This document shows positions 35,755-44,521 of a stretch of 64,000 nt of DNA, piece after piece. Every line of letters starts with the position of its first letter. Positions within the stretch are counted from its first letter, which is position 1. The notes under the pieces are model-generated. The model ran no database searches. It was not told the origin of the DNA and saw only the letters and a program-made list of their open reading frames with translations. This DNA is from CAVTWH01 sp963850915 (GTDB taxonomy: Bacteria; Actinomycetota; Actinomycetes; Mycobacteriales; Micromonosporaceae): positions 434,001 through 498,000 of the forward strand of contig CAWKND010000010.1 in NCBI GenBank assembly GCA_963850915.1, read 5' to 3'. Made by a program: the position numbers and the translations under genes.

Positions 35755-37656
35755 ATGAACTTCAACCCACGTCGATTCGGGCGGCGCCGCATCGCGGCAG
35801 TCGCTGCGGCGACCCTGGTCGCGGGGGGTGTCGCGGCCGTCACGATCGCGCCGGCCCAAGCCGCCTCCTCGACCTGCAGCGTCGCCTACACCGTCCAGAG
35901 CCAGTGGCCGGGTGGCTTCACCGGCAGCGTGACCATCACCAACCTCGGCCCGGCGATCACGAGCTGGACTCTCGGCTTCGACTGGCCGGCCTCCGGTCAG
36001 GGCGTCCAGCAGGGCTGGAGCGCCACCTGGACGGTCTCCGGGCAGCACGTCTCCGCGGCCAGCCTGAGCTGGAACGGCGCCCTGGCCACCAACGGCAGCA
36101 CGAACATCGGCTTCAACGGCATGTGGACCAGCGCCAACCCGGTACCCACCGCGTTCACGCTGAACGGCGCGGCCTGCAACGGCGGCACCACCAGCAGCAG
36201 CCCGACCGCCTCGCCGTCGGCTTCCAAGTCGGCGTCGGCTTCGCCCTCGGCCAGCGCGTCCCGCAGCGCTTCGGCCTCGCCGAGCGCGTCGCACAGCGCC
36301 TCGACCTCGCCCAGCGCGTCGCACAGCGCCTCGCCCAGCGCGAGCGTGTCGACCAGCGTCCCGCCGCCCTCCGGTACCCACGTGGACAACCCCTACGCGG
36401 GTGCGGTCGGCTACATCAACCCGGACTACGCCTCCGAGGTCACCACCGCCGGTGCCGCCAAGGGTGGCACGCTCGGCGCCCAGATGACCAAGGTCGCCCA
36501 GTACTCCACCGCAGTCTGGCTGGACCGGATCGCCGCCGTCTCCGGTGGTTCCGGCGTCACCCGTACCCTGCAGGGGCACCTGGACGCGGCACTGGCCCAG
36601 CAGACCAGCAGTGGCAAGCAGGTGGTCGCCGAGTTCGTCATCTACGACCTGCCCAACCGCGACTGCTCCGCGCTGGCCTCCAACGGTGAGCTGCTCATCG
36701 CCAACGACGGGCTGAACACCTACAAGAGCCAGTACATCGACCCGATCGTGGCGCTGTTCAGTCAGCCCAAGTACGCGAGCCTGCGTATCTCCACGATCAT
36801 CGAGCCGGACTCGCTGCCCAACCTGATCACCAACCTGAGCTTCGCCAAGTGCGCCGAGGCGAACTCGACCGGGGCGTACATGAACGGTGTCGCGTACGCG
36901 GTCGGCAAGCTGCACGCTCTGCCGAACGTGTACACCTACATCGACATCGCGCACTCGGGCTGGCTGGGCTGGGACAGCAACCTCACCCCGTTCGTCAACC
37001 TGCTGGGTACCCTGGCCGGTCAGACCACGGGCGGCTTCGGGGCGTTCGACGGGTTCATCTCGGACACCGCCAACACCACCCCGGTCACCGAGCCGCTGAT
37101 GACCGCGAACCAGTCGATCGGTGGCAACCCGGTCCGCTCGGCCACGTTCTACCAGTGGAACCAGTTCATCGACGAGAGCACCTTCGACACGGCGGTACGC
37201 TCCGCCCTGATCGCCAAGGGCTTCCCGAGCACCATCGGCATGCTGATCGACACGTCCCGCAACGGCTGGGGCGGCAGCGCCCGACCCACCACGGCGAGTA
37301 CTTCGACCAGCCTGGAGACCTTCGTCAACGCCACCCGGATCGACCGTCGACCCGGCCGCGGTGACTGGTGCAACCAGGACGGTGCCGGCCTCGGTGCCCG
37401 CCCGGTGGCCAACCCGGCCGCCGGCTTCGACGCCTACGTCTGGATCAAGCCTCCGGGTGAGTCCGACGGCTCCAGCTCCCTGATCGCCAACGACCAGGGC
37501 AAGGGCTTCGACCGGATGTGTGACCCGACCTACGGCGGCAACAGCCTGAACAACAACGAGCCGACCAACGCCCTGGGCAACGCCCCGATCTCGGGTGCCT
37601 GGTTCGAGGCGCAGTTCGAGCAGCTCGTGCAGAACGCGTACCCGGCCGTCTCCTGA
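35755..37656 (+). CDS. secreted CBM2-GH6 cellobiohydrolase/endoglucanase
   Basis: 633 residues. A signal peptide (RRIAAVAAATLVAGGVAAVT to AQA-A) precedes a CBM2 cellulose-binding domain (CSVAYTVQSQWPGGF to FTLNGAACNGG, one disulfide). A Ser/Ala/Pro/His linker of about 60 residues built from SASPSAS-like repeats leads to a GH6 catalytic domain: FVIYDLPNRDCSALASNGE with the acid Asp, IEPDSLPNL, YIDIAHSGWLGW, and RGDWCNQDGAGLG, VWIKPPGESDG, FDRMCDP. Long C-terminal loops suggest a processive cellobiohydrolase, but this is inference. The ATG at 35755 has AGGAGAT 10 nt upstream. A structured leader precedes it and a 14-bp hairpin with a T run follows. Confidence 0.94.
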   Translation: MNFNPRRFGRRRIAAVAAATLVAGGVAAVTIAPAQAASSTCSVAYTVQSQWPGGFTGSVTITNLGPAITSWTLGFDWPASGQGVQQGWSATWTVSGQHVSAASLSWNGALATNGSTNIGFNGMWTSANPVPTAFTLNGAACNGGTTSSSPTASPSASKSASASPSASASRSASASPSASHSASTSPSASHSASPSASVSTSVPPPSGTHVDNPYAGAVGYINPDYASEVTTAGAAKGGTLGAQMTKVAQYSTAVWLDRIAAVSGGSGVTRTLQGHLDAALAQQTSSGKQVVAEFVIYDLPNRDCSALASNGELLIANDGLNTYKSQYIDPIVALFSQPKYASLRISTIIEPDSLPNLITNLSFAKCAEANSTGAYMNGVAYAVGKLHALPNVYTYIDIAHSGWLGWDSNLTPFVNLLGTLAGQTTGGFGAFDGFISDTANTTPVTEPLMTANQSIGGNPVRSATFYQWNQFIDESTFDTAVRSALIAKGFPSTIGMLIDTSRNGWGGSARPTTASTSTSLETFVNATRIDRRPGRGDWCNQDGAGLGARPVANPAAGFDAYVWIKPPGESDGSSSLIANDQGKGFDRMCDPTYGGNSLNNNEPTNALGNAPISGAWFEAQFEQLVQNAYPAVS

Positions 37657-37676
37657 CCTCCTGGTAAGCGCTCAAC

Positions 37677-37710
37677 GTGGCGCCCGGTGCGATCCAGCAC
37701 CGGGCGCCAC
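37677..37710 (+). terminator. intrinsic terminator after the cellulase gene
   Basis: A perfect 14-bp stem (37677-37690 with 37697-37710), loop GATCCA, followed by GCCCTTTT. It is one of the few in the window with a T tract. Confidence 0.85.
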
Positions 37711-37786
37711 GCCCTTTTCCCGGGCTTGTTAGGGGGTGCGAGTCGGGTCGGGCAGAATGCAGCGGGACCGTGGGAGGGATCGCATC

Positions 37787-40246
37787 GTGGTGACGAGCAT
37801 CAACCAGCGCATCGCCGAGGAGCTGGGGGTACGCGAGCGGCAGGTCACGTCGGCTGTCGAGCTGCTCGACGGCGGGGCCACCGTGCCGTTCATCGCCCGG
37901 TACCGCAAGGAGGTCACCGGCGAACTCGACGACGCCCAGCTGCGTACCCTCGAGGAGCGCCTGGGCTACCTGCGCGAACTGGAGCAGCGGCGGGCCGCCA
38001 TCCTGGAGTCGATCGAGTCACAGGGCAAGCTGGATGACGCGCTGCGGGCGCAGATCCTCGCCGCCGACTCGAAGGCCCGGCTGGAGGACATCTACCTGCC
38101 GTACAAGCCGAAGCGCCGGACCAAGGCGCAGATCGCCCGCGAGGCCGGGCTGGAGCCGCTGGCCGACGCGCTGCTCGCCGACCCGACGCTGGACCCGCAG
38201 GCGACCGCCGCCGGCTACGTCAACGCCGAAGCGGGGGTCGCGGACGCCGCGGCGGCGCTGGACGGGGCGCGGGCCATCCTGGTCGAGCGGATGGGCGAAG
38301 ACGCGGACCTCATCGGTACCCTCCGCGAGCAGGTCTGGACCCGGGGCCGGCTGGTGGCGAAGGTACGCGACGGCAAGGAGGCGGCCGGCGCCAAGTTCTC
38401 CGACTACTTCGACTTCGCCGAGGCGCTGAACACGCTGCCGTCGCACCGGGTACTCGCGCTCTACCGGGGCGAGAAGGAGGAGTACCTCGACCTCACCATC
38501 GAGCCCGAGGAGCCACCCGCACCCGGTAGTCCGGTCGTCCCCAGCAGCTTCGAGATCCTGATCGCGCAGAAGTTCGGTGTGGCACAACGGGACCGGCCGG
38601 CCGACAAGTGGCTGCTGGACACCGTGCGCTGGGCCTGGCGTACCCGCATCCTGGTACACCTGGGTATCGACCTGCGCGGCCGGCTCCGGACGGCGGCCGA
38701 GGACGAGGCGGTACGGGTGTTCGCCGCCAACCTGCGTGACCTGCTGCTGGCGGCACCCGCCGGTACCCGCGCCACGATGGGGCTGGACCCGGGGCTGCGT
38801 ACCGGTGTGAAGGTGGCCGTGGTGGACGCGACCGGCAAAGTGGTCGCCACCGAGACCATCTACCCGCACGAGCCGGCCAAGCGCTGGGACGAGTCGCTGG
38901 CCATCCTCGGCAAGCTCTGCGCGGCACACAAGGTCGAGCTGATCGCCATCGGCAACGGCACCGCCTCGCGCGAGACGGAGAAGCTTGCCGCCGAGCTGAT
39001 CAAGCTCGCCCCGCACCTCAACCTCACCAAGGCGGTCGTCTCCGAGGCCGGCGCGTCCGTCTACTCGGCCAGTGCGTACGCCTCGCAGGAGCTGCCGGAC
39101 ATGAACGTGTCGCTGCGCGGCGCGGTCTCCATCGCCCGCCGGCTGCAGGATCCGCTGGCCGAGCTGGTGAAGATCGACCCCAAGTCGATCGGCGTCGGCC
39201 AGTACCAGCACGACCTCGCCGAGGGGAAGCTGTCCCGCTCGCTCGACGCCGTGGTGGAGGACTGTGTCAACGGCGTCGGCGTGGACCTGAACACCGCGTC
39301 GATTCCTTTGCTGGCAAGGGTCTCCGGGATCAGTACCGGGCTGGCCGAGAACATCGTGGCGCACCGCGACGCCAACGGCCCGTTCCGCAGCCGCTCGGCC
39401 ATCAAGACGGTGGCGCGGCTGGGCCCCAAGGCTTTCGAGCAGTGTGCCGGCTTCCTGCGCATCCCAGGTGCCGCAGATCCACTCGACGCGTCCAGCGTGC
39501 ACCCCGAGGCGTACCCCCTGGCCCGGCGGATCGTCGCGGCCGCCGGTACCGATGTGAAGTCTTTGATCGGCAACGGTTCTGCCCTCCGCACGCTGAAGCC
39601 GGCGCAGTTCGTCGACGACACCTTCGGGCTGCCGACGGTGACCGACATCTTCGCCGAACTGGAGAAGCCGGGCCGGGACCCGCGGCCGGCCTTCACCACC
39701 GCGACCTTCGCCGAGGGGATCGAGAAGCTCAGCGACCTGACCCCCGGAATGGTGCTGGAGGGCCAGGTCACCAACGTGGCCGCGTTCGGTGCGTTCGTCG
39801 ACATCGGCGTCCACCAGGACGGTCTGGTGCACGTGTCGGCGATGTCGCGCACCTTCGTCAAGGACCCGCGCGACGTGGTGAAGTCCGGCGACGTGGTGAA
39901 GGTGAAGGTCCTCGAGGTCGACATCCCGCGCAAGCGCATCTCGCTCACGCTGCGGCTGGACGACGAGGCCACACCGGCCAACCCGGCCGACGGCGGTGCC
40001 CCCGGCGGGCAGTCGCGCGGCGGCCAGCGCGGTCCGGGCGGTCAGGGCCGGGGCGGGCAGGGCGGCCAGAGCGGTCAGCCCCGAGGCGGCTCGAGCGGGC
40101 AGGGCGGTCAGGGTCGCGGCGGCCAAGGTGGCCAGCCGCGCAGCGGCCAGGGCGGCCAGCAGCGCGGTGGGCGAGGTGGTCCGGCCCCGGCCGACACCGC
40201 GCTCGCCGAGGCGCTGCGCCGCGCCGGCTTGGCCCCCGGTAACTGA
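37787..40246 (+). CDS. tex: Tex-like RNA-binding S1 protein with RGG/GQ-rich tail
   Basis: 819 residues. The Tex architecture is complete: N-terminal helical domain (TVPFIARYRKEVTGELDD, LEDIYLPYKPKRRTKA), YqgF/RNase-H-like domain (MGLDPGLRTGVKVAVVD, SEAGASVYSASAYAS), helix-hairpin-helix modules (VGVDLNTASIPLLARVSGI), and one S1 domain (GMVLEGQVTNVAAFGAFVDI to RKRISLTLRL). After it comes a tail of about 75 residues made almost only of G, Q, R, S and P with many GGQ and RGG units. Tex binds nucleic acids and influences transcription and RNA turnover. The GTG at 37787 has GGGAGGG 7 nt upstream; a second GTG follows directly. Confidence 0.93.
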   Translation: MVTSINQRIAEELGVRERQVTSAVELLDGGATVPFIARYRKEVTGELDDAQLRTLEERLGYLRELEQRRAAILESIESQGKLDDALRAQILAADSKARLEDIYLPYKPKRRTKAQIAREAGLEPLADALLADPTLDPQATAAGYVNAEAGVADAAAALDGARAILVERMGEDADLIGTLREQVWTRGRLVAKVRDGKEAAGAKFSDYFDFAEALNTLPSHRVLALYRGEKEEYLDLTIEPEEPPAPGSPVVPSSFEILIAQKFGVAQRDRPADKWLLDTVRWAWRTRILVHLGIDLRGRLRTAAEDEAVRVFAANLRDLLLAAPAGTRATMGLDPGLRTGVKVAVVDATGKVVATETIYPHEPAKRWDESLAILGKLCAAHKVELIAIGNGTASRETEKLAAELIKLAPHLNLTKAVVSEAGASVYSASAYASQELPDMNVSLRGAVSIARRLQDPLAELVKIDPKSIGVGQYQHDLAEGKLSRSLDAVVEDCVNGVGVDLNTASIPLLARVSGISTGLAENIVAHRDANGPFRSRSAIKTVARLGPKAFEQCAGFLRIPGAADPLDASSVHPEAYPLARRIVAAAGTDVKSLIGNGSALRTLKPAQFVDDTFGLPTVTDIFAELEKPGRDPRPAFTTATFAEGIEKLSDLTPGMVLEGQVTNVAAFGAFVDIGVHQDGLVHVSAMSRTFVKDPRDVVKSGDVVKVKVLEVDIPRKRISLTLRLDDEATPANPADGGAPGGQSRGGQRGPGGQGRGGQGGQSGQPRGGSSGQGGQGRGGQGGQPRSGQGGQQRGGRGGPAPADTALAEALRRAGLAPGN

Positions 40247-40269
40247 CAAATCCCGAGCCGAGGCCAGTC

Positions 40270-40325
40270 GATCTTGCACTTAGCGGTCCTACCAGAGCAC
40301 GGATAGGACCGCTAAGTGCAAGATC
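40270..40325. terminator. perfect 22-bp hairpin terminator
   Basis: Arms 40270-40291 and 40304-40325 pair without mismatch around a 12-nt loop, between the convergent tex and epimerase genes. Like the one at 30201-30250 it is much longer and less GC-rich than other terminators here. Confidence 0.82.
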
Positions 40326-40337
40326 CCCTGGTACCCC

Positions 40338-41291
40338 CTATGCCGCGCTGACCTGCCCGCGGCGGGGTACCAGGTCGGCGGCGGCGCTGCGCCAGTCGGG
40401 ATAGTCGAAGGTGAAGCCGGACTCCAGCAGCCGGCCGGGTACCACCCGACGGCTCTTGAGCAGCAGCTCGGTGTCGGAGCGCATGGCGTACGCGCCGATC
40501 TCCGCCATCCACCGGGTCGCCGGTAGCCCAACCGGCATGTGCCAGGCGGCGCGGAGCGTGCGCATGAACTCCCGCTGGGGCAGAGGACCGGGCGCGGCCA
40601 GGTTCACCGCGCCCTCGATGTCCGCCCGCCCGATCAGGAACTCGACCGCGCGCACGAAGTCGCCGTCGTGGATCCACGAGACGTACTGCCGGCCGCCGGC
40701 GACCGGGCCGCCGAGGCCGAGCCGGGCCAGCCAGCTCAGTACGTCGAACACGCCGCCGCGATCCGGGCTCATCACCATCGCCGAGCGCAGCGCCACCTTG
40801 CGGGTACCGGGCGTGTCGGCCTGTTCCTGCTCCGCCTCCCAGTTCCGGGCGATCTGGATGCTGTACGCCCAGTACCCCGGGACGCCGCTCTCGTCACCAC
40901 CGATCACTCCGGTGCGCTCGTCGTTGGCCGCGTCGTACCGGTGGGCGTAGATCGTGGCGGTGCTCATCTGCAGCCACAGCTTCGGCGGGCGGCGGGCAGC
41001 CGCGATGGCCTGGCCGACCACCCGGGCCGACTCGACCCGGGAGTTCATCATGGCCGCCAGGTTCTCGTCGGTGTACCGGCAGCTGACGCTGCGCCCGGCG
41101 AGGTTGATGACCACATCGCTGCCGTCGACCACGTCGGTCCACCGACCCGCCGTCGTCCTACCGTCCCAGGCGACCTGGCGTACACCACGCGGCGAACGGG
41201 TCAGTACCACCACGTCGTGACCGGCGACCGTCAACGCACGGTCCAGTACGCCGCCGACCTGCCCGGTACCGCCCGGAATAACGATCTTCAC
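40338..41291 (-). CDS. TIGR01777 / SDR39U1-type NAD-dependent epimerase
   Basis: A 317-residue extended-SDR protein. The cofactor motif is IPGGTGQVGGVLDRAL near the N-terminus, followed by VVINLAGRSVSCRYTDEN, QMSTATIYAHRYDA, RSAMVMSPDRGG and the C-terminal RVVPGRLLESGF, all typical of the TIGR01777 family. The active-site Tyr lies in GYWAYSIQIARNW. Substrate unknown in the whole family. The start is GTG (41291), with no strong ribosome binding site. Convergent with tex. Confidence 0.88.
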   Translation of the reverse strand: MKIVIPGGTGQVGGVLDRALTVAGHDVVVLTRSPRGVRQVAWDGRTTAGRWTDVVDGSDVVINLAGRSVSCRYTDENLAAMMNSRVESARVVGQAIAAARRPPKLWLQMSTATIYAHRYDAANDERTGVIGGDESGVPGYWAYSIQIARNWEAEQEQADTPGTRKVALRSAMVMSPDRGGVFDVLSWLARLGLGGPVAGGRQYVSWIHDGDFVRAVEFLIGRADIEGAVNLAAPGPLPQREFMRTLRAAWHMPVGLPATRWMAEIGAYAMRSDTELLLKSRRVVPGRLLESGFTFDYPDWRSAAADLVPRRGQVSAA

Positions 41292-41316
41292 GCATCGAGG
41301 CTAACCGGTGCCGCGC

Positions 41317-41712
41317 TCAGTACTCGTCGCCACCCACGAAGTGCCGCTCCAGCCGGTCGGCGGTGGTGGTGACCAGGGCGAGCGGGCGCTCGAACTCGTT
41401 GATGTTCAGGTTCTCCAGCGGGACCGCGTGCCGGACGGTCAGGATGTGCCCGGCGACCAGGGCCATCCCGCCGACCACGGTCTGCCCGACCTCGGCGAGT
41501 ACCCGGGGCAGGTCGATCTTGCCCAGTTCACCGAATGGCGACTCGATGACCAGCCACTCCTCGGCGCCCTCCATCAGCATGTGGCGCTGCAGGAACACCA
41601 CCTGCGAGCGCAGATCGCCGACATCGAAGATCATCTTTACCCAGCCGGGCTGCTCCTCCGAGACGGTGTAGTGGGAGCGCACGTACGAGAGCAGGTCAGA
41701 CCAGGAAGCCAC
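41317..41712 (-). CDS. YbjN/CesT-like small chaperone-fold protein
   Basis: 131 residues, soluble, alpha+beta. The layout SWSDLLSYVRSHYTV - GWVKMIFDVGD - SQVVFLQRHML - EEWLVIESPFGELGKI resembles the YbjN / type III secretion chaperone-like family that actinobacteria carry in several copies; the assignment is moderate. The open frame begins at 41745, but the GTG at 41712 has GAAGGGG 5 nt upstream. It is codirectional with the epimerase gene (25 bp between stop and start codon of that gene), so they may be cotranscribed. Role unknown. Confidence 0.72.
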   Translation of the reverse strand: MASWSDLLSYVRSHYTVSEEQPGWVKMIFDVGDLRSQVVFLQRHMLMEGAEEWLVIESPFGELGKIDLPRVLAEVGQTVVGGMALVAGHILTVRHAVPLENLNINEFERPLALVTTTADRLERHFVGGDEY

Positions 41713-41901
41713 GGTGTCCCCTTCAACCGGTACCCGGCCGGCCACCGGGTAAGCCGGCTCACATTAACCGGGACACATCCACTGTGGATAGTGCCCGGAC
41801 GGGGGTCAGCAGGGGGCGGTACGGGTAGCGCCACGGTAACTCGTCGCGCACGATGGGCACACGGCACCGTCACCCCGACAGCGGTACCGGCGGAGGGTTC
41901 G

Positions 41902-43161
41902 GTGGCGGCGACGACAACCAGGCCACGCCCGGGCTGGCAGCGAGCTGACGGGCAGTGGGCCGAGGGACAGTGGTCGGGTGAGCCGTTGCCGCTCGGGCTG
42001 GCCGAGGAGATCCGCTCCCACCTGGGTACCGTGACCGCCGAGCTGATCGAGGCGATCCGCGCGGAGATTCCCGAGTACAACCGGCCGCGCGACGAAACCT
42101 ACGTGCGCGGCGTGGCGCTCGGCGTCGAGCAGGGCCTGCGCTGCTTCGTCGACCAGTTGGCAAAGCCCGGCGAGCCGGCGGCCGACTGGTACGAGGTGTT
42201 CCGCGCCATCGGCGCCGGCGAGATGCGCGCGGGGCGCAGCCTGGACGCTTTGCAGTCGGCGCTGCGACTGGCCGCCCGGGTGGCCTGGCAGCGGCTGCTC
42301 GTGCTGGTCGACCCGGCGCGGGTGTCGCCACTGGTGATCGGGCGGCTGGCCGAGGCGACCTTCGGGTACCTCGACGAGATCGCCAAGGCGTGTGCCGACG
42401 GGTACGCCAGGGCGCAGGCCGCCGAGGTCGGCGAACTGGAGCGGCGGCGACGCCGGCTGGTCGAGCTGTTGCTGGCCGACCCGGCCGCCTCCGCCGAGGA
42501 GATCGCGGCGGTAGCCGACGCTGCCCAGTGGGGGGTACCCCGGCGGCTGCTCGTGGTGGCCCTCGTGGCGGACGCGCCGGGCGCCGGCCGGCCGGTACTC
42601 CCGCCGCAGATCCTGGTGAGCCTGGACCGGCCGGTACCGTGCCTGGTCGTACCCGACCCGGAGAGTCCCGCACAGCTGCGTGCCCTGCTGGCCGGCGTGG
42701 CCGGCTGGCTGCTCGCGGTCGGCCCGCCGGTATCCCCAGCCGACGCCGCGCACTCGCTGCGCTGGGCCAGACACGCGCTCGACCTGGCCCGCCGGGGCGT
42801 ACTCGACGCCGGCGCGGGGACCGTCTGGTGCCAGGAGCACCTCGCCACGCTCGCCATCTTCCAGGACGAGCAGCTGCTCACCGTGCTCGCCGAGCGCAGC
42901 CTGGCGCCGCTGGAGGAGATCCGGGCCAGCCAGCGCGGCGTACTCGCCGACACGCTGCTGGCCTGGCTGCAGTGGGACCGCAACGCCACCGAGGTGGCCA
43001 GTCGGCTGCACGTACACCCGCAGACCGTCCGGTACCGGATGCGCCAGCTGGACCGGCTCTTCGCCGCACAGCTGCGCGACCCGGAGGAGCGACTGGCGCT
43101 GGAGATCGCGCTCCGCGCCGACCAGGTCCGCCGCGTCGCCCAGCCGACCGACCCGGCCTGA
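41902..43161 (+). CDS. PucR-type regulator with C-terminal helix-turn-helix
   Basis: 419 residues. The N-terminal half is helical (LGLAEEIRSHLGTVTAELI, ALGVEQGLRCFVDQLAKPG, AGRSLDALQSALRLAARVA), as in actinobacterial RsbRD-N-like PucR regulators. The middle is a GGDEF-like remnant (SLRWARHALDLARRGVLDAG), and the C-terminus has the HTH_30 motif ATEVASRLHVHPQTVRYRMR. Such proteins are DNA-binding activators of nearby catabolic or secondary-metabolite genes; the target is not evident. The GTG at 41902 has GGAGGG upstream and is preferred to the long open frame. The 3' end begins a 44-bp tandem array. Confidence 0.87.
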   Translation: MAATTTRPRPGWQRADGQWAEGQWSGEPLPLGLAEEIRSHLGTVTAELIEAIRAEIPEYNRPRDETYVRGVALGVEQGLRCFVDQLAKPGEPAADWYEVFRAIGAGEMRAGRSLDALQSALRLAARVAWQRLLVLVDPARVSPLVIGRLAEATFGYLDEIAKACADGYARAQAAEVGELERRRRRLVELLLADPAASAEEIAAVADAAQWGVPRRLLVVALVADAPGAGRPVLPPQILVSLDRPVPCLVVPDPESPAQLRALLAGVAGWLLAVGPPVSPADAAHSLRWARHALDLARRGVLDAGAGTVWCQEHLATLAIFQDEQLLTVLAERSLAPLEEIRASQRGVLADTLLAWLQWDRNATEVASRLHVHPQTVRYRMRQLDRLFAAQLRDPEERLALEIALRADQVRRVAQPTDPA

Positions 43162-43335
43162 CCACGCCAGCCCGCCGCGCCGCCGGGCCGACCGACCCGG
43201 CCTGACCACGCCAGCCCGCCGCGCCGCCGGGCCGACCAACCCGGCCTGATCGCACGAACCCGCCGCGTCGCCCAGCCGAGCGACCCGGCCTGACCGCGTC
43301 AGCCCGCCGGGCCGACCGACCCGGCCTGATCGCGC
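43143..43335. repeat. tandem array of about 44-bp repeats
   Basis: Units start at 43143, 43187 and 43231 with exactly 44-bp spacing, then degenerate units at about 43275 and 43311. The shared core is CCGACCGACCCGGCCTGA. The first unit contains the PucR stop codon, so the array is an amplification of the gene's 3' end. Confidence 0.85.
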
Positions 43336-43465
43336 CGCGACGGCGACCGGAGAGCTGACCCGGCAGCGCGATCAGACCGACCGACCGGGCAGACCAGCCG
43401 GCCGGAGCGCCGCTGCGCGCGGCCTCGCTCGTTAACGGGTTGTCACGAGCGCTGGAGGGTGTCCG

Positions 43466-44497
43466 ATGTCGAGCAACGCGCTGTCCCGCCGAAGTGCCCT
43501 GCGGCTGGGCCTGGCCGCGCTCGGGGGTACGGCGCTGGCCGGCTGCTCGCCGCCGCCGCCGTCCGGCAGCACACCGAGCGGGTCGCCGAGCGCTTCGCCC
43601 AGCACGGCGCCGAGCCCACCGAACTACGGCACCGCGCCGCTGACCGGGCTGCCGGCGAGCGCCGCCGGCATCGCCACCCGACCCGCCGTCGTGGTCGACC
43701 TGTACCTCGACGGCAGCGCGCCGGCCGCCACCGGGCTGGCCGCCGCCGACGTGGTGTTCGAGGAGGTCACCGGGCGCGGCGCCCGCCGGTTGATGGCGGT
43801 GTACCAGTCCACCGACGCACCCCGGATCGGTCCGGTCGCGGATACCTGGCCGTCGGACATCCGTACCCTGCCGGTACTGCGGCCACTGGTCGCGAGCCGG
43901 GGTGGGCCGCAGAAGTTCACCAACGTACTGGGCTCGACGGACGGGCTCACCGACGTGTCGTACCCGGGCCGGTCCAGCGCGTACACCACGCAGCCGGGCG
44001 CGCCCTCGCCGTACAACGTGTACACCTCGACCGCCGCGCTGTACCGGCTCGCCCCGGCGGGTGCGGCGGCGCCACCTGGCGTGCTGCCGTTCCAGGAGGG
44101 CGGACTGCCGCTGGCTACCACGGGTACCGTCGCCGCCCGGCAGGTGTCGGTCACGGTACCCGGCGAGCCGGCGCGGGTGTGGAGCTACGACGCGGGTACC
44201 CGCCAGTGGCACCGGGCCGGTTCGGCGATCGCCTGCGCCAACCTGGCCGTACTCGTGATGCCGTACCGCTCGGTGGCCACCAGCAACCACGGTGGCTCGA
44301 TCCGTACCGCCGAGGTGTTCGGCTCCGGCGCGGCCTGGGTGGCGGCCGGAGCGTTCGCGGTGCACGGCTCGTGGAGCCGCAAGGGCGCGTTCGGCGCGTC
44401 CCTGGTCCTCGACGCCAGCGGCTTCCCGGCCCGGGTCGTCCCCGGCACGACCTGGATGCTCTACGCGCCAACAGGTTCCACGGTGGTCATCGCCTGA
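43466..44497 (+). CDS. DUF3048 lipoprotein, Tat-type signal
   Basis: A 343-residue exported lipoprotein. The signal peptide has a twin-arginine pattern (SRRSALRLGLAALGG) and a lipobox LAGC, so it is probably folded before export and then lipidated. A Ser/Pro linker leads to the DUF3048 domain pair (YerB-like): TRPAVVVDLYLDGSAPAATG, DVVFEEVTGRGARRLMAVYQ, RIGPVADTWPSDI and the C-terminal SWSRKGAFGAS. The family is extracytoplasmic with unknown function. GGAGGGTG precedes the ATG. It lies directly after the tandem array. Confidence 0.9.
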   Translation: MSSNALSRRSALRLGLAALGGTALAGCSPPPPSGSTPSGSPSASPSTAPSPPNYGTAPLTGLPASAAGIATRPAVVVDLYLDGSAPAATGLAAADVVFEEVTGRGARRLMAVYQSTDAPRIGPVADTWPSDIRTLPVLRPLVASRGGPQKFTNVLGSTDGLTDVSYPGRSSAYTTQPGAPSPYNVYTSTAALYRLAPAGAAAPPGVLPFQEGGLPLATTGTVAARQVSVTVPGEPARVWSYDAGTRQWHRAGSAIACANLAVLVMPYRSVATSNHGGSIRTAEVFGSGAAWVAAGAFAVHGSWSRKGAFGASLVLDASGFPARVVPGTTWMLYAPTGSTVVIA

Positions 44498-44521
44498 GCA
44501 GCAAAGCAAGAAGCGCAGGGG

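Noticed and set aside
36200..36365. Short direct repeats resembling a repeat array or CRISPR
   Set aside because: They encode the Ser/Ala/Pro linker of the cellulase in frame; there are no unique spacers and no cas genes.
37663..37676. AGCGCT-centred site as a second LacI operator
   Set aside because: It lies after the cellulase stop and before the terminator, with poor arm symmetry, so it is unlikely to act as an operator.
38018..40279. 753-codon minus-strand open frame
   Set aside because: Antisense shadow of tex; no domain resemblance and composition typical of a mirrored frame.
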